Part shown: positions 1-6,009 of the stretch, piece after piece
How the letters are laid out: each line of letters starts with the position of its first letter
How positions within the stretch are numbered: the first letter of the stretch is position 1
Source of the DNA: Candidatus Hydrogenedentota bacterium
GTDB lineage: Bacteria; Hydrogenedentota; Hydrogenedentia; Hydrogenedentales; SLHB01
Length of the DNA: 8,315 bases
Assembly: GCA_023384315.1 (NCBI GenBank)
Contig: JAHDWY010000072.1
Coordinates: 2,813-11,127, forward strand
Direction: 5' to 3'
Notes under the pieces: generated by a model
What the model saw: the letters and a program-made list of their open reading frames with translations, nothing else
What the model was told of the DNA's origin: nothing
Database searches by the model: none
Translations under genes and position numbers: made by a program

Positions 1-57
1 CATGCTCAATACCGCAACGATGAGCATGAGGAAGATCAGTTCATGTAGACCCGTCAT
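1..57 (-). CDS. N-terminus of a small membrane protein (cut by window edge)
   Basis: An ATG at 57-55 opens a frame that stays open to the left edge and gives 19 residues, MTGLHELIFLMLIVAVLSM. After a short polar start this is one continuous hydrophobic stretch, as in a single-pass membrane protein or a signal anchor. The gene starts 54 bases after the rhomboid stop on the same strand, so it is probably the next gene of that operon. The bases before the ATG (GAGTGGATAC) give only a weak ribosome binding site. The Glu-Leu followed by a hydrophobic helix is faintly like the start of TatA/TatB proteins, but the Phe-Gly hinge expected at the end of that helix is replaced by Ser-Met. I therefore do not assign a family. 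The product is unknown. Confidence 0.5.
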   Translation of the reverse strand, partial: MTGLHELIFLMLIVAVLSM

Positions 58-111
58 GTATCCACTCGCCGGCGCCGGCTTTGGGCGCAGTAATACCCGT
101 TTCCGCTGCGC

Positions 112-882
112 CTATTTGCGCCGCCGCCGTTCGTCCTCGAATTTGAAAATATTATCCACCGCTTCCCCCACCGCGTCCACCTTGTTCTTGGGGCGCGGAC
201 GCCGTTTTAGCATCGAATCGCCCCAGTCGCGGATACGCGGCGCAAGCTTCATATACACATAGGCGACCGTCATTCCGCCAAGATGCGTCGATACCGACAC
301 GTTCGATCCTGTCCGCGTCGCGTCGAGCAAGTTGAGAACGACGAAAACGATCACGATGACGCGTGCGTTAATCGGAAAGGGCAACGGAAACAGGATAATC
401 TCGCGATCGGGAAACGCGATGGCAAACGCTACCAAGACACCGAGCGTCGCTCCACTCGCACCGATAATCGGGGTGGTGGAGCCATTGAGAAAATAAGGCA
501 CAAGCCCGGCCAACACGCCAAGCGCACCGCACAAAAAGTAAAAACGGAAAAACTGCCTCGTACTCAGCACCCGCTCGACGTCCGGTCCAAAGAAAAAAAG
601 CCCGAGCATGTTCGTAAACAGATGAAGCAGCCCCGCATGCAAGAACATATACGTAAACGGTTGCCAAATGAAACCCTGCATCAGGTGGTCGGGATGGAAC
701 ATCAGGTAGTTCGTCGCGTAACTGTCCGGAAGAAGTTGTCCCCGACCGAAGGGAATATGAAGAATGAGCTGTATTCCAAACACGATGACATTGGCCAGGA
801 TCAGCCGCTGGGTCGCGTAAGTGATACGACCGCGCGACGCGAAGGAGAATCCCGAAGATTCTTGATAGTAATGACTGGTCAT
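112..882 (-). CDS. Rhomboid-family intramembrane serine protease
   Basis: This is a polytopic membrane protease that cleaves transmembrane substrates inside the bilayer. Numbering from the longest start (912, 266 residues), the rhomboid signature is complete: H97 and N101 in HAGLLHLFTN, the catalytic serine S153 in GASGATLG, and the catalytic histidine H210 in STHLGG. About six hydrophobic segments lie between residues 35 and 225, the usual bacterial core. A short basic and acidic cytosolic tail (residues 226-266) ends in ERRRRK. I chose the ATG at 882 (256 residues) because the protein then begins MTSHYYQESS, like many rhomboids, whereas the ten extra residues look unrelated; the ATG at 912 is possible. 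Neither has a good Shine-Dalgarno sequence. It lies downstream of lepB with a gap of 107 to 137 bases. Family assignment is firm; substrates cannot be told from sequence. Confidence 0.93.
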   Translation of the reverse strand: MTSHYYQESSGFSFASRGRITYATQRLILANVIVFGIQLILHIPFGRGQLLPDSYATNYLMFHPDHLMQGFIWQPFTYMFLHAGLLHLFTNMLGLFFFGPDVERVLSTRQFFRFYFLCGALGVLAGLVPYFLNGSTTPIIGASGATLGVLVAFAIAFPDREIILFPLPFPINARVIVIVFVVLNLLDATRTGSNVSVSTHLGGMTVAYVYMKLAPRIRDWGDSMLKRRPRPKNKVDAVGEAVDNIFKFEDERRRRK

Positions 883-923
883 CGTTTGCTTGTCAGTTGT
901 TGCAAGACACATCGCCGTGCTGG

Positions 924-935
924 TTTGCGCGCAAA
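924..935. repeat. 12-base perfect palindrome upstream of rhomboid gene
   Basis: TTTGCGCGCAAA reads the same on both strands. It lies between the lepB stop and the rhomboid start, directly after a GGAGG (944-940, minus strand) that has no rhomboid start codon at a useful distance. It could be a protein-binding site or a small mRNA hairpin near the ribosome entry site. There is no T-run to make it a terminator. The function is unknown. Confidence 0.35.
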
Positions 936-1019
936 ATAGCCTCCGGAAACCGCGCGCACCGTATAGCGTGACAGATTACACCGATTCGAGGCAAACCCCG
1001 CTTCGCCCATTGGTTCGCG

Positions 1020-1679
1020 TCAGTCGCCGTCCACGTTGGTTAGCGGGTAGGACGCAACGGGGCCCATCCGATCGAAGGGAAGATAAATGTACACGACCTT
1101 GCCCACCACCGTTTCCAGCGGCACGGTCCTTTTCCACGTCTTTCCGTCCACCAAATCAGTTCCGGTCTGTTGGGTTTCCACTGCATTGCCAGTCTCCGGG
1201 TCGATGAGCCATCGGCTCGCGTCATCGCTTTCGTTCCGGTTGTCACCCAACACGAAGATCTCGCCCTCGGGCACAGTGCGCGGCGGCATCTCGTACATCA
1301 TCGGTTCGCGCAGGTAGGGTTCCGACGCGTATTTCCCATTAATGGCGAGGTATCCATTCTCCGCCGAAACCGTGTCGCCTCCGACACCGGCAATCCGCTT
1401 GACGAGATAGCCGCCCGGGGTCAGCGGATCTTCCAGTACGATCAAATCGCCTCGGTGGTAGGTATCCTGGGGCATGGAAAACAGAAAATCGCCCGGCAGC
1501 AGTGTGGGGATCATCGACCCGGTAGGGACCTTGAATGGCGTCACGCCGACAACGGCGAACGCGTAGATCACAATCGCGGCGAATATGAGGAACGCAATGT
1601 AAGAGACAAGCCGCGCGGGCGAATGCTTCTTGCGAACCGGCGCTTCCTCGGCACGGGTGTTTGCTGCAGGTTCACTCAC
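1020..1679 (-). CDS. lepB: Signal peptidase I (S26 family)
   Basis: Type I signal peptidase removes signal peptides from exported proteins on the outer face of the cytoplasmic membrane, using a Ser-Lys dyad. The 219-residue product has one N-terminal membrane segment (about residues 24-46). Box B follows with the nucleophile S55 in VPTGSMIPTLLPGD, then box D with the general base K94 in GGYLVKRIAGVGGD, and box E beginning G145-D-N-R-N-E-S. Box E departs from the usual GDNRxxSxDSR: here S151 is followed by D-D-A-S-R, shifting Ser-Arg by one place. About 25 extra residues (roughly 157-184) separate it from the closing VVGKVVYIYLPFDRMG strand. The start is GTG at 1679-1677, overlapping the TPR gene stop as GTGA, so translation is probably coupled. 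A GGAG lies about 14 bases upstream. Assignment is firm. Confidence 0.95.
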   Translation of the reverse strand: MSEPAANTRAEEAPVRKKHSPARLVSYIAFLIFAAIVIYAFAVVGVTPFKVPTGSMIPTLLPGDFLFSMPQDTYHRGDLIVLEDPLTPGGYLVKRIAGVGGDTVSAENGYLAINGKYASEPYLREPMMYEMPPRTVPEGEIFVLGDNRNESDDASRWLIDPETGNAVETQQTGTDLVDGKTWKRTVPLETVVGKVVYIYLPFDRMGPVASYPLTNVDGD

Positions 1680-2632
1680 GAGGATGACGGTTTCTCCGCC
1701 ATCCCTGCTTTGGCCCGTTCCAACAGTGCTTTCGCCGGATCGCTATACGGCATGATCTTGAGCGCTTCTTCCAGGCAGGTGATCGCCTTCTCGTACTCGG
1801 GCACCTCGAGCCACGCGCGCGCCTCATTGAGCCAAGAGAAGAACACGTTAGGCAAGTCAGTTGCCCGTTTCCGCGCTTCCTCCCAAGCCTCCGCGGCTTC
1901 TTTCCAGTCCGGCTCGATATTGAACCGTTCCGCGGCAAAGAAATTCACGGCGTAATCCTGCTGCAACTGGTAATCCGTCGGACGAAGTTCGGCAGCTTCC
2001 TTGGAAAGCTTCATCGCTTCTTTAAAAACCTTGGCATCGTCCCACTTCTTGATTTCCTTAATCTGCGGCCAGTTGATCAAATACATCTGGGCCAGGTTGA
2101 AGAGAAAGTCCGCGTTGTCCGGTTCCAGTTCCAGGGCCTTTTCGTACTCGGCAAGTCCCCGCTCGTAATTGCCCGTGTGGGTGTAGTGAATGGCGAGATT
2201 GTTGTGCGGCAGGCTCAGCGTGGAGTCTTCCGCGGCCGAAAGCAGCCACAACCGCACGGCGCCCGCCGTTTCGCCGCGGTGGTCGTAGAGAAACTCCCCG
2301 TAGTAATTCAACGCCCGCGCGTTTTTGGAATAGTGCTCCAGCATCTTCGAGTACATCTTGTCCAGGAGGTCCCGTCGCTGGTTTGCCATCGCCATCCGCC
2401 GGTCCGCTTCCGCCTTGTCGCCGCCCATTGCCGCTTCCGCGGCAAGTTCCTCGTCCCACGCGATCAAGGCCTGCTGCAACACGTCGTATTGCCGCGCCGC
2501 CTCAACGAGCTTCGCCTCATCGTTCACGAGGGCGTCGAGATGGCTGAGTTCCGGCGGAAAAACTGCCGTTTCGCTATAGGCCGCCACCGCGGCTACGAGG
2601 GCCAGGCTCCAAGACACCATGCGTGAAGTCAT
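1676..2632 (-). CDS. Exported TPR-repeat protein
   Basis: The 318-residue product begins with a likely Sec signal peptide: MTSR, a hydrophobic core (about residues 6-18) and a possible cleavage after AYS at residue 20. The mature part is helical and rich in Ala, Glu and Lys. TPR-like repeats are clearest at about 140-173 (NNLAIHYTHTGNYERGLAEY, ending ALELEPDN), 174-220 (ending AAELRPTD) and 265-298 (YEKAITCLEEALKIMP). TPR domains bind other proteins, so it is probably a periplasmic or membrane-facing scaffold. The start is ATG at 2632, with GAGGAG at 2647-2642 placed nine bases upstream; an in-frame ATG at 2620 is a poorer choice. The gene overlaps lepB by four bases, so the two are co-expressed. 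I do not recognise a specific orthologue and no partner can be named from sequence. Confidence 0.85.
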   Translation of the reverse strand: MTSRMVSWSLALVAAVAAYSETAVFPPELSHLDALVNDEAKLVEAARQYDVLQQALIAWDEELAAEAAMGGDKAEADRRMAMANQRRDLLDKMYSKMLEHYSKNARALNYYGEFLYDHRGETAGAVRLWLLSAAEDSTLSLPHNNLAIHYTHTGNYERGLAEYEKALELEPDNADFLFNLAQMYLINWPQIKEIKKWDDAKVFKEAMKLSKEAAELRPTDYQLQQDYAVNFFAAERFNIEPDWKEAAEAWEEARKRATDLPNVFFSWLNEARAWLEVPEYEKAITCLEEALKIMPYSDPAKALLERAKAGMAEKPSSS

Positions 2633-2678
2633 ACGATTAAGCTCCTCGGGGGCGTTACGAACGTCAACATCGCTACAC

Positions 2679-2684
2679 AGTATA
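2679..2684 (-). promoter_or_regulatory. Candidate -10 box for the TPR-lepB operon
   Basis: On the minus strand TATACT differs from TATAAT at one base. It lies in the 78-base gap between the GNAT stop and the TPR start. A transcript would begin near 2672 and have a leader of about 40 bases that includes the GAGGAG ribosome binding site. No convincing -35 box is found 16-18 bases upstream (the best is around GTTTCC), so this is weak. It could let TPR-lepB-rhomboid be expressed apart from the acetyltransferase gene. Confidence 0.3.
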
Positions 2685-2710
2685 CAATTCCGATGCGTCG
2701 GGAAACCCTG

Positions 2711-3724
2711 TCATCCGGCGTCCTTCCACCAGACGTACGCGTTCACGTCCCGGTGCGACCGAAACCCAAGGCGCTCATACAGCCGACGCGCGGGATTGTC
2801 CGCCGTAACGCCTAGCGCCAGTTCGCGGTACCCGGCTTCATGAAAGCTCTGGGCCGCTTCGCGTACCAATATCGAGCCAAGTCCCCGGTTTTGCCACTTC
2901 GGTACGACCACCAGCTGCAACACAAACCCGACGCCTGGGGCCACTTCGCTTCCGACAAGCCCTGCCACGATATGTCCGTCCCGCGCGATAACCCGGCTGA
3001 ACGCCGGACGCGTCGCCCCGAACCCGCCGGATAGCGCACTCTCCAGAAACGCGTACGCCCCTTCGAGCGTGCGGACTTCCGCGTGGAGCGCGTACCCCGG
3101 ATGGTCGTGATACGTCGCCACAATGGCCTCGGCGAACGCCGGGACGTCTTCATGAGTCAATGGCCGGCTCTCGCGCAACACGGGCCTTGCCAGGCCGTTC
3201 TCCGAAAGCGGGGCGATCATCAAGACTCGTGCAATTCGCTGGAATCCCAAATCACCGAACGGCCGGTCGAGATCCAGGGGCGACATCGGCACCGCTTCGC
3301 AGATAATCCCGTCCACGCCTTCCTCGCGGAGCAAATCGACCATGCGCCGAATCAACACGGACTCCTGGTCGAGCCCCACTGCGCACCGCAATACGTGAAT
3401 CAGCGAAATCTGTGCAATTCCCAGCCGATTGACTGCCACAGCCATGGCGGTGCACGGCCCCGGCTTCCTCTCGGGTCCGGCGGACTCCTGCACGACACCC
3501 ACCATTCGCACGGAGGGGTACGACAACGACGCTCGAAGCGCAGGCGGAGCGATGCGGCGGTAATTGGCGCCCGCTTCAGTCCCATATAACGCGGCCAGCC
3601 CCGAACCGATCTCGTCCACGAAGTCGGAGAGATTCTCGGGGGCTTGTTCGATGCGTTCGGCCCGTAGCGTGATGGCGTTCACGTTGAACTCGCAAATACC
3701 GGAGTATGGCGATGACCTGGTCAT
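2711..3724 (-). CDS. Tandem-GNAT N-acetyltransferase family protein
   Basis: The C-terminal half (about residues 180-337) is a GNAT acyltransferase domain. It has strand beta4 LQLVVVPKWQ followed by the acetyl-CoA pyrophosphate loop Q278-N-R-G-L-G-S, helix alpha3, a strand ELALGVTADN and the motif B-like ARRLYERLGF (about 312-321). The N-terminal half (about 18-172) seems to be a second, degenerate copy: VLIRRMVDLLREEGVDGIIC, then FGDLGFQRI, matches the alpha3 to motif B order of the second half but lacks the Q/RxxGxG loop. Such proteins usually have one active and one structural domain. The substrate is unknown. The start is taken as ATG at 3724, with no clear Shine-Dalgarno; GTG at 3682, just before NAITLRAERI, is a good alternative that looks more like a family N-terminus. 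Same strand as TPR-lepB, 78 bases upstream. Confidence 0.85.
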   Translation of the reverse strand: MTRSSPYSGICEFNVNAITLRAERIEQAPENLSDFVDEIGSGLAALYGTEAGANYRRIAPPALRASLSYPSVRMVGVVQESAGPERKPGPCTAMAVAVNRLGIAQISLIHVLRCAVGLDQESVLIRRMVDLLREEGVDGIICEAVPMSPLDLDRPFGDLGFQRIARVLMIAPLSENGLARPVLRESRPLTHEDVPAFAEAIVATYHDHPGYALHAEVRTLEGAYAFLESALSGGFGATRPAFSRVIARDGHIVAGLVGSEVAPGVGFVLQLVVVPKWQNRGLGSILVREAAQSFHEAGYRELALGVTADNPARRLYERLGFRSHRDVNAYVWWKDAG

Positions 3725-3757
3725 GGTAGCCCGCGTTTCTTACCGCATTCAACCCGA

Positions 3758-3960
3758 CTAGCTCATGCAGAGAGCCGAACGACTGCGGAGGCGACCAATC
3801 GTAACATCAGACGTGAGGAGTTCCACCACCTCCATCAAGACCCCGGTCATGTCGCCCAAGGCCAGGAAATCAACGTTCGAATAGGCGTCGGCATCCAAGA
3901 GGGGAAAGGTGCGGAGATTGAGGGAGGACTCGGTGGTATGGGCGCGATTTCTGGGGAGGA
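3758..3960 (-). pseudogene. Possible 3' remnant of a protein gene
   Basis: A minus-strand frame ending in TAG at 3760-3758 translates to a protein-like segment including LNLRTFPLLDADAYSNVDFL, ALGDMTGVLMEVVELL and TIGRLRSRSALCMS. The codons favour C or G in third position (CTC, CGC, ACC, GCC, GAC), like the neighbouring genes. Upstream of about 3960 the same frame runs through AT-rich DNA with quite different codons. The only starts before the protein-like part are TTG codons, one of which (4054) lies inside the -35 box of the opposite promoter. I infer a gene that lost its 5' end; an intact short gene or chance is also possible. It ends 33 bases before the GNAT start on the same strand. I do not recognise the family. 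Confidence 0.25.
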
Positions 3961-4047
3961 TTGTGCCATATATTGTAAAGTATTGAAATTCATGTATTTG
4001 CGACGTAAGGTCTGCTGAATTTGGGTTTGGCAAAACAGAAGTATAGA

Positions 4048-4075
4048 TTGACAAACAATGTCATTTCGATATAGT
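4048..4075 (+). promoter_or_regulatory. Sigma-70-type promoter of the MarR-efflux operon
   Basis: TTGACA (4048-4053) matches the -35 consensus exactly. After a 16-base spacer comes TATAGT (4070-4075), one base off the -10 consensus. Transcription should start near 4082, leaving a leader of about 36 bases before the ATG at 4118. It is the only strong promoter-like pair I find in the window, and it sits in the AT-rich half of the divergent gap, directly upstream of the regulator-adaptor-permease genes. Confidence 0.65.
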
Positions 4076-4082
4076 TTGTTTG
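4051..4082. promoter_or_regulatory. Inverted repeat over the promoter, candidate MarR operator
   Basis: CAAACAA (4052-4058) is mirrored by TTGTTTG (4076-4082) with 17 bases between. In a second register, ACAAAC (4051-4056) is mirrored by GTTTGT (4074-4079). The arms flank the spacer and the -10 box and reach the expected start site, so a bound dimer would block RNA polymerase. MarR-family dimers commonly bind palindromes overlapping their own promoters. A further related half site, GGCAAA (4029-4034), is the reverse complement of TTTGCC (4079-4084). That the adjacent MarR protein binds here is inference. Confidence 0.45.
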
Positions 4083-4117
4083 CCTAACTATTCTCACTCC
4101 AACTGGATTCGCTCCCC

Positions 4118-4618
4118 ATGAATGCTGATGTCATCGAACAGGCGCGGTATCTCTTCGACACCGTCCGAATGCTTCAAGCGCGAATGTGCGCGCGCCACTC
4201 CACTGTCAATGGCTTTGTTGGAAAAGACGGCCATGCCCAGGATTTGACCATTCCCCAGATGCACATGCTGTACAAGATTCGTGAACTGGACAGCGCAACA
4301 ATTAGAGACTTGGCCGAATCGCTCTACGTATCGGCACCGTCCGCATCCGCCATGGTGGAACGACTCGTCGAAATGGGCGTCGTCACCCGCGAGCAGAGCC
4401 GTGTGGATCGCCGGGAAGTTATCGTGCGGGTGGCACCAGCCGGCGAGCATACGCTCGAAACATTAGAGAAACACATTCTGGAATCCTTCGTCGATATTCT
4501 CAACGGGATTGGGCCCGAGCATGCGCAGATGTGGTGCGACGTTTACGCCCGTATCCGCGAGGTCTTGAGCGAAGAACAGGGGCGGCGTGCCAGCGAGTCC
4601 GCCGCGCAGGAAGCGTAG
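4118..4618 (+). CDS. MarR-family transcriptional regulator
   Basis: This is a 166-residue winged helix-turn-helix protein, a normal MarR length. The N-terminal helices (about 1-35) and C-terminal helices (about 110-155) would form the dimer interface. The DNA-binding part runs from LTIPQMHMLYKI: helix TIRDLAESLY (61-70), recognition helix around PSASAMVERLVEMG (74-87), and a wing with the family hallmark D97-R98-R99 in SRVDRREVIVRVAPAG. MarR proteins usually repress nearby genes and release DNA on binding small molecules or on oxidation; C24 and C140 are present, but nothing shows that they sense. It is first in an operon with the efflux genes, whose adaptor starts five bases after its stop, and an inverted repeat overlaps its promoter. 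Autorepression with control of the pump is likely. No strong Shine-Dalgarno precedes the ATG. Confidence 0.92.
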   Translation: MNADVIEQARYLFDTVRMLQARMCARHSTVNGFVGKDGHAQDLTIPQMHMLYKIRELDSATIRDLAESLYVSAPSASAMVERLVEMGVVTREQSRVDRREVIVRVAPAGEHTLETLEKHILESFVDILNGIGPEHAQMWCDVYARIREVLSEEQGRRASESAAQEA

Positions 4619-4623
4619 AACCG

Positions 4624-6009
4624 ATGAACCGCAACAGAAAGAGCATCGTCGTATCGATAGCCGGTTGTGTTCTCATGGTGTTACTGGGGTTTACGGGTAA
4701 GGCAATTCTGGCAAGCTTTCGCAAGCCGCCCGCACAAGCGACGACGACCGAACGGTTACTTCGGGTGGAAGCAACGCGCGTGCAACCGGCGGACGTACCG
4801 GTGACCGTTACCGGCTTCGGGGAAGTTCGAACGTTGAACACCGTAACCATCACGCCTGAGGTCAGCGGGCGAATCGTCGAAATCCACCCCAACCTCGAAG
4901 TCGGACTTCTGATTGCGGAAGGGGAAACCCTGTTTCGCATTGATCCTCAAACCTACGAAGCGCGGGTCCAGGAAGCTCAGGCCGTTGTCGCGCAGGCGGA
5001 AGCCGCGCTCTCCCGCCTTCAGAAGCAATCCACCACGGACCAGGAACGCCTGGTCACGCTCGAACGCACGCGCGATTTGGCGAAGTCAGAGTACGAACGG
5101 CGGCGCAGACTGATGGACGAGGATCAGGTGGGCACGCAATCGGGGGTTGATACCGCGGAGCAGGCGTGGAACGCGGCCCAAGACGCATACGATCTTCTGA
5201 ATCAGGCCGTCAACCTGTATCCCCTGCGCATCGAAGAAGCCCGCAGCGCGCTCGCTTCCGCGAAGGCGTACCTCGAGACCGCGGAGATCGATTTGGCGCG
5301 GACCGAAGTCGTCGCCCCCTTCGACGCGCGTGTCAAATCCGTAAACCTGGAAGTCGGGCAACTCGTAGGTCCGACTGGAGGCGGTACCACCGGCAGCCCT
5401 GCTCTCGAACTGGCGGACGATTCCGTGCTGGAAATCTCGGTACCGCTGGACAGCCGTGAAGCGCGCCGGTGGCTGCAGTTTGACGGGCATAACGCTTCGT
5501 CTGCGTCCGATGTCGCCTGGTTCAGCAATCTGCGCCCTGTCACCTGCATGATTCGCTGGACCGAAGATCCACAAGGGCATTGCTGGGAAGGCGTCCTTGA
5601 TCGCGTCGAGCGATTCGAGCCGGAAACGCGCACCCTGACCGTCGCCGTTCAGGTCGAGGGCGCCCGCGCCGTTTCCAAGGACGGGTCGGGGCTTCCTCTT
5701 GTGGAGGGCATGTTTTGCTCGGTGGAGATTCCGGGTCAAATCGTTCAAAACGCCTACTTGCTTCCGAATAGTGCCGTTTCCTTCGAAGAGTCCGTGTATG
5801 CATCGGTGGACGGAAGACTGCGGACCATTCCGGTGACCGTATCCCACCGCACGGGTGAATATGCCTGCGTCACTGGCGGACTGAACCCTGGAGACATCGT
5901 GGTCACGACGCGGTTGACCAATCCGCTCGAGAATACCAAGCTTGACCTCGAAATGGATGGCGAAACACCAACGGAAACCGGCCCAATCGCGGAGGATGCC
6001 GCGCCGTGA
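4624..6009 (+). CDS. RND efflux periplasmic adaptor subunit (HlyD/AcrA family)
   Basis: The product is the membrane fusion protein that bridges an inner-membrane RND pump to an outer-membrane channel. I place the start at ATG 4624 (461 residues), five bases after the regulator's stop, because MNRNRK plus a hydrophobic segment (about 7-27) makes a proper signal anchor. A longer in-frame start at 4531 would lie inside the regulator gene. The order is typical: first half of the lipoyl domain (about 72-107, TPEVSGRIVEI), a long coiled-coil hairpin (about 108-225, rich in Ala, Gln, Glu and Arg), second lipoyl half (226-268, ARTEVVAPFDARV), a beta-barrel (about 268-375, ending EGMFCSVEIPG) and a membrane-proximal domain (376-435, YLLPNSAVS). 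AGGA at 4608-4611 may serve as ribosome binding site. The last 25 residues are acidic and probably disordered. The cargo is unknown. Confidence 0.93.
   Translation: MNRNRKSIVVSIAGCVLMVLLGFTGKAILASFRKPPAQATTTERLLRVEATRVQPADVPVTVTGFGEVRTLNTVTITPEVSGRIVEIHPNLEVGLLIAEGETLFRIDPQTYEARVQEAQAVVAQAEAALSRLQKQSTTDQERLVTLERTRDLAKSEYERRRRLMDEDQVGTQSGVDTAEQAWNAAQDAYDLLNQAVNLYPLRIEEARSALASAKAYLETAEIDLARTEVVAPFDARVKSVNLEVGQLVGPTGGGTTGSPALELADDSVLEISVPLDSREARRWLQFDGHNASSASDVAWFSNLRPVTCMIRWTEDPQGHCWEGVLDRVERFEPETRTLTVAVQVEGARAVSKDGSGLPLVEGMFCSVEIPGQIVQNAYLLPNSAVSFEESVYASVDGRLRTIPVTVSHRTGEYACVTGGLNPGDIVVTTRLTNPLENTKLDLEMDGETPTETGPIAEDAAP

Larger units (their letters stand above)
3725..4117. other. Divergent intergenic region between GNAT and marR-type genes
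   Basis: This is 393 bases with no gene I can confirm. Bases 3758 to about 3960 are GC-rich, with codon-like third-position bias on the minus strand (see the separate pseudogene candidate). From about 3960 to 4117 the composition changes abruptly to AT-rich. This part holds the plus-strand promoter for the efflux operon, its inverted repeat, and on the minus strand a TATACT (4045-4040) that might be a divergent -10 box but lacks a good -35. I see no terminator-like hairpin with a T-run, tRNA or transposon end. Confidence 0.6.

Noticed and set aside
68..79. Perfect palindrome GCCGGCGCCGGC between the rhomboid stop and the next start, considered as a terminator.
   Set aside because: It has no T-run after it on the minus strand, no unpaired loop, and lies just upstream of a gene on the same strand. 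Short GC palindromes are expected in such DNA.
283..939. Long plus-strand open frame of 218 codons opposite the rhomboid gene.
   Set aside because: The translation is very rich in Arg, Lys, Gln and His with no fold-like pattern, and it lies antisense to a gene with a complete catalytic signature.
1170..1955. Plus-strand open frame of 261 codons opposite lepB and the TPR gene.
   Set aside because: It is antisense to two genes with clear domains, and its translation shows no recognisable motif.
4531..4623. Longer start for the adaptor protein, adding 31 residues.
   Set aside because: The extension lies inside the MarR gene, is Arg-rich and would place a non-signal-like sequence before the membrane anchor.
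4657..4668. Possible lipobox I-A-G-C in the adaptor N-terminus (C15).
   Set aside because: The hydrophobic stretch before the cysteine is only about five residues, while a long hydrophobic run follows it. An uncleaved or Sec-type anchor fits better.
5086..5847. Minus-strand open frame of 253 codons opposite the adaptor gene, and a similar one at 5754-6497.
   Set aside because: Both are mirror images of strongly biased codons in the adaptor and permease genes and show no domain features.
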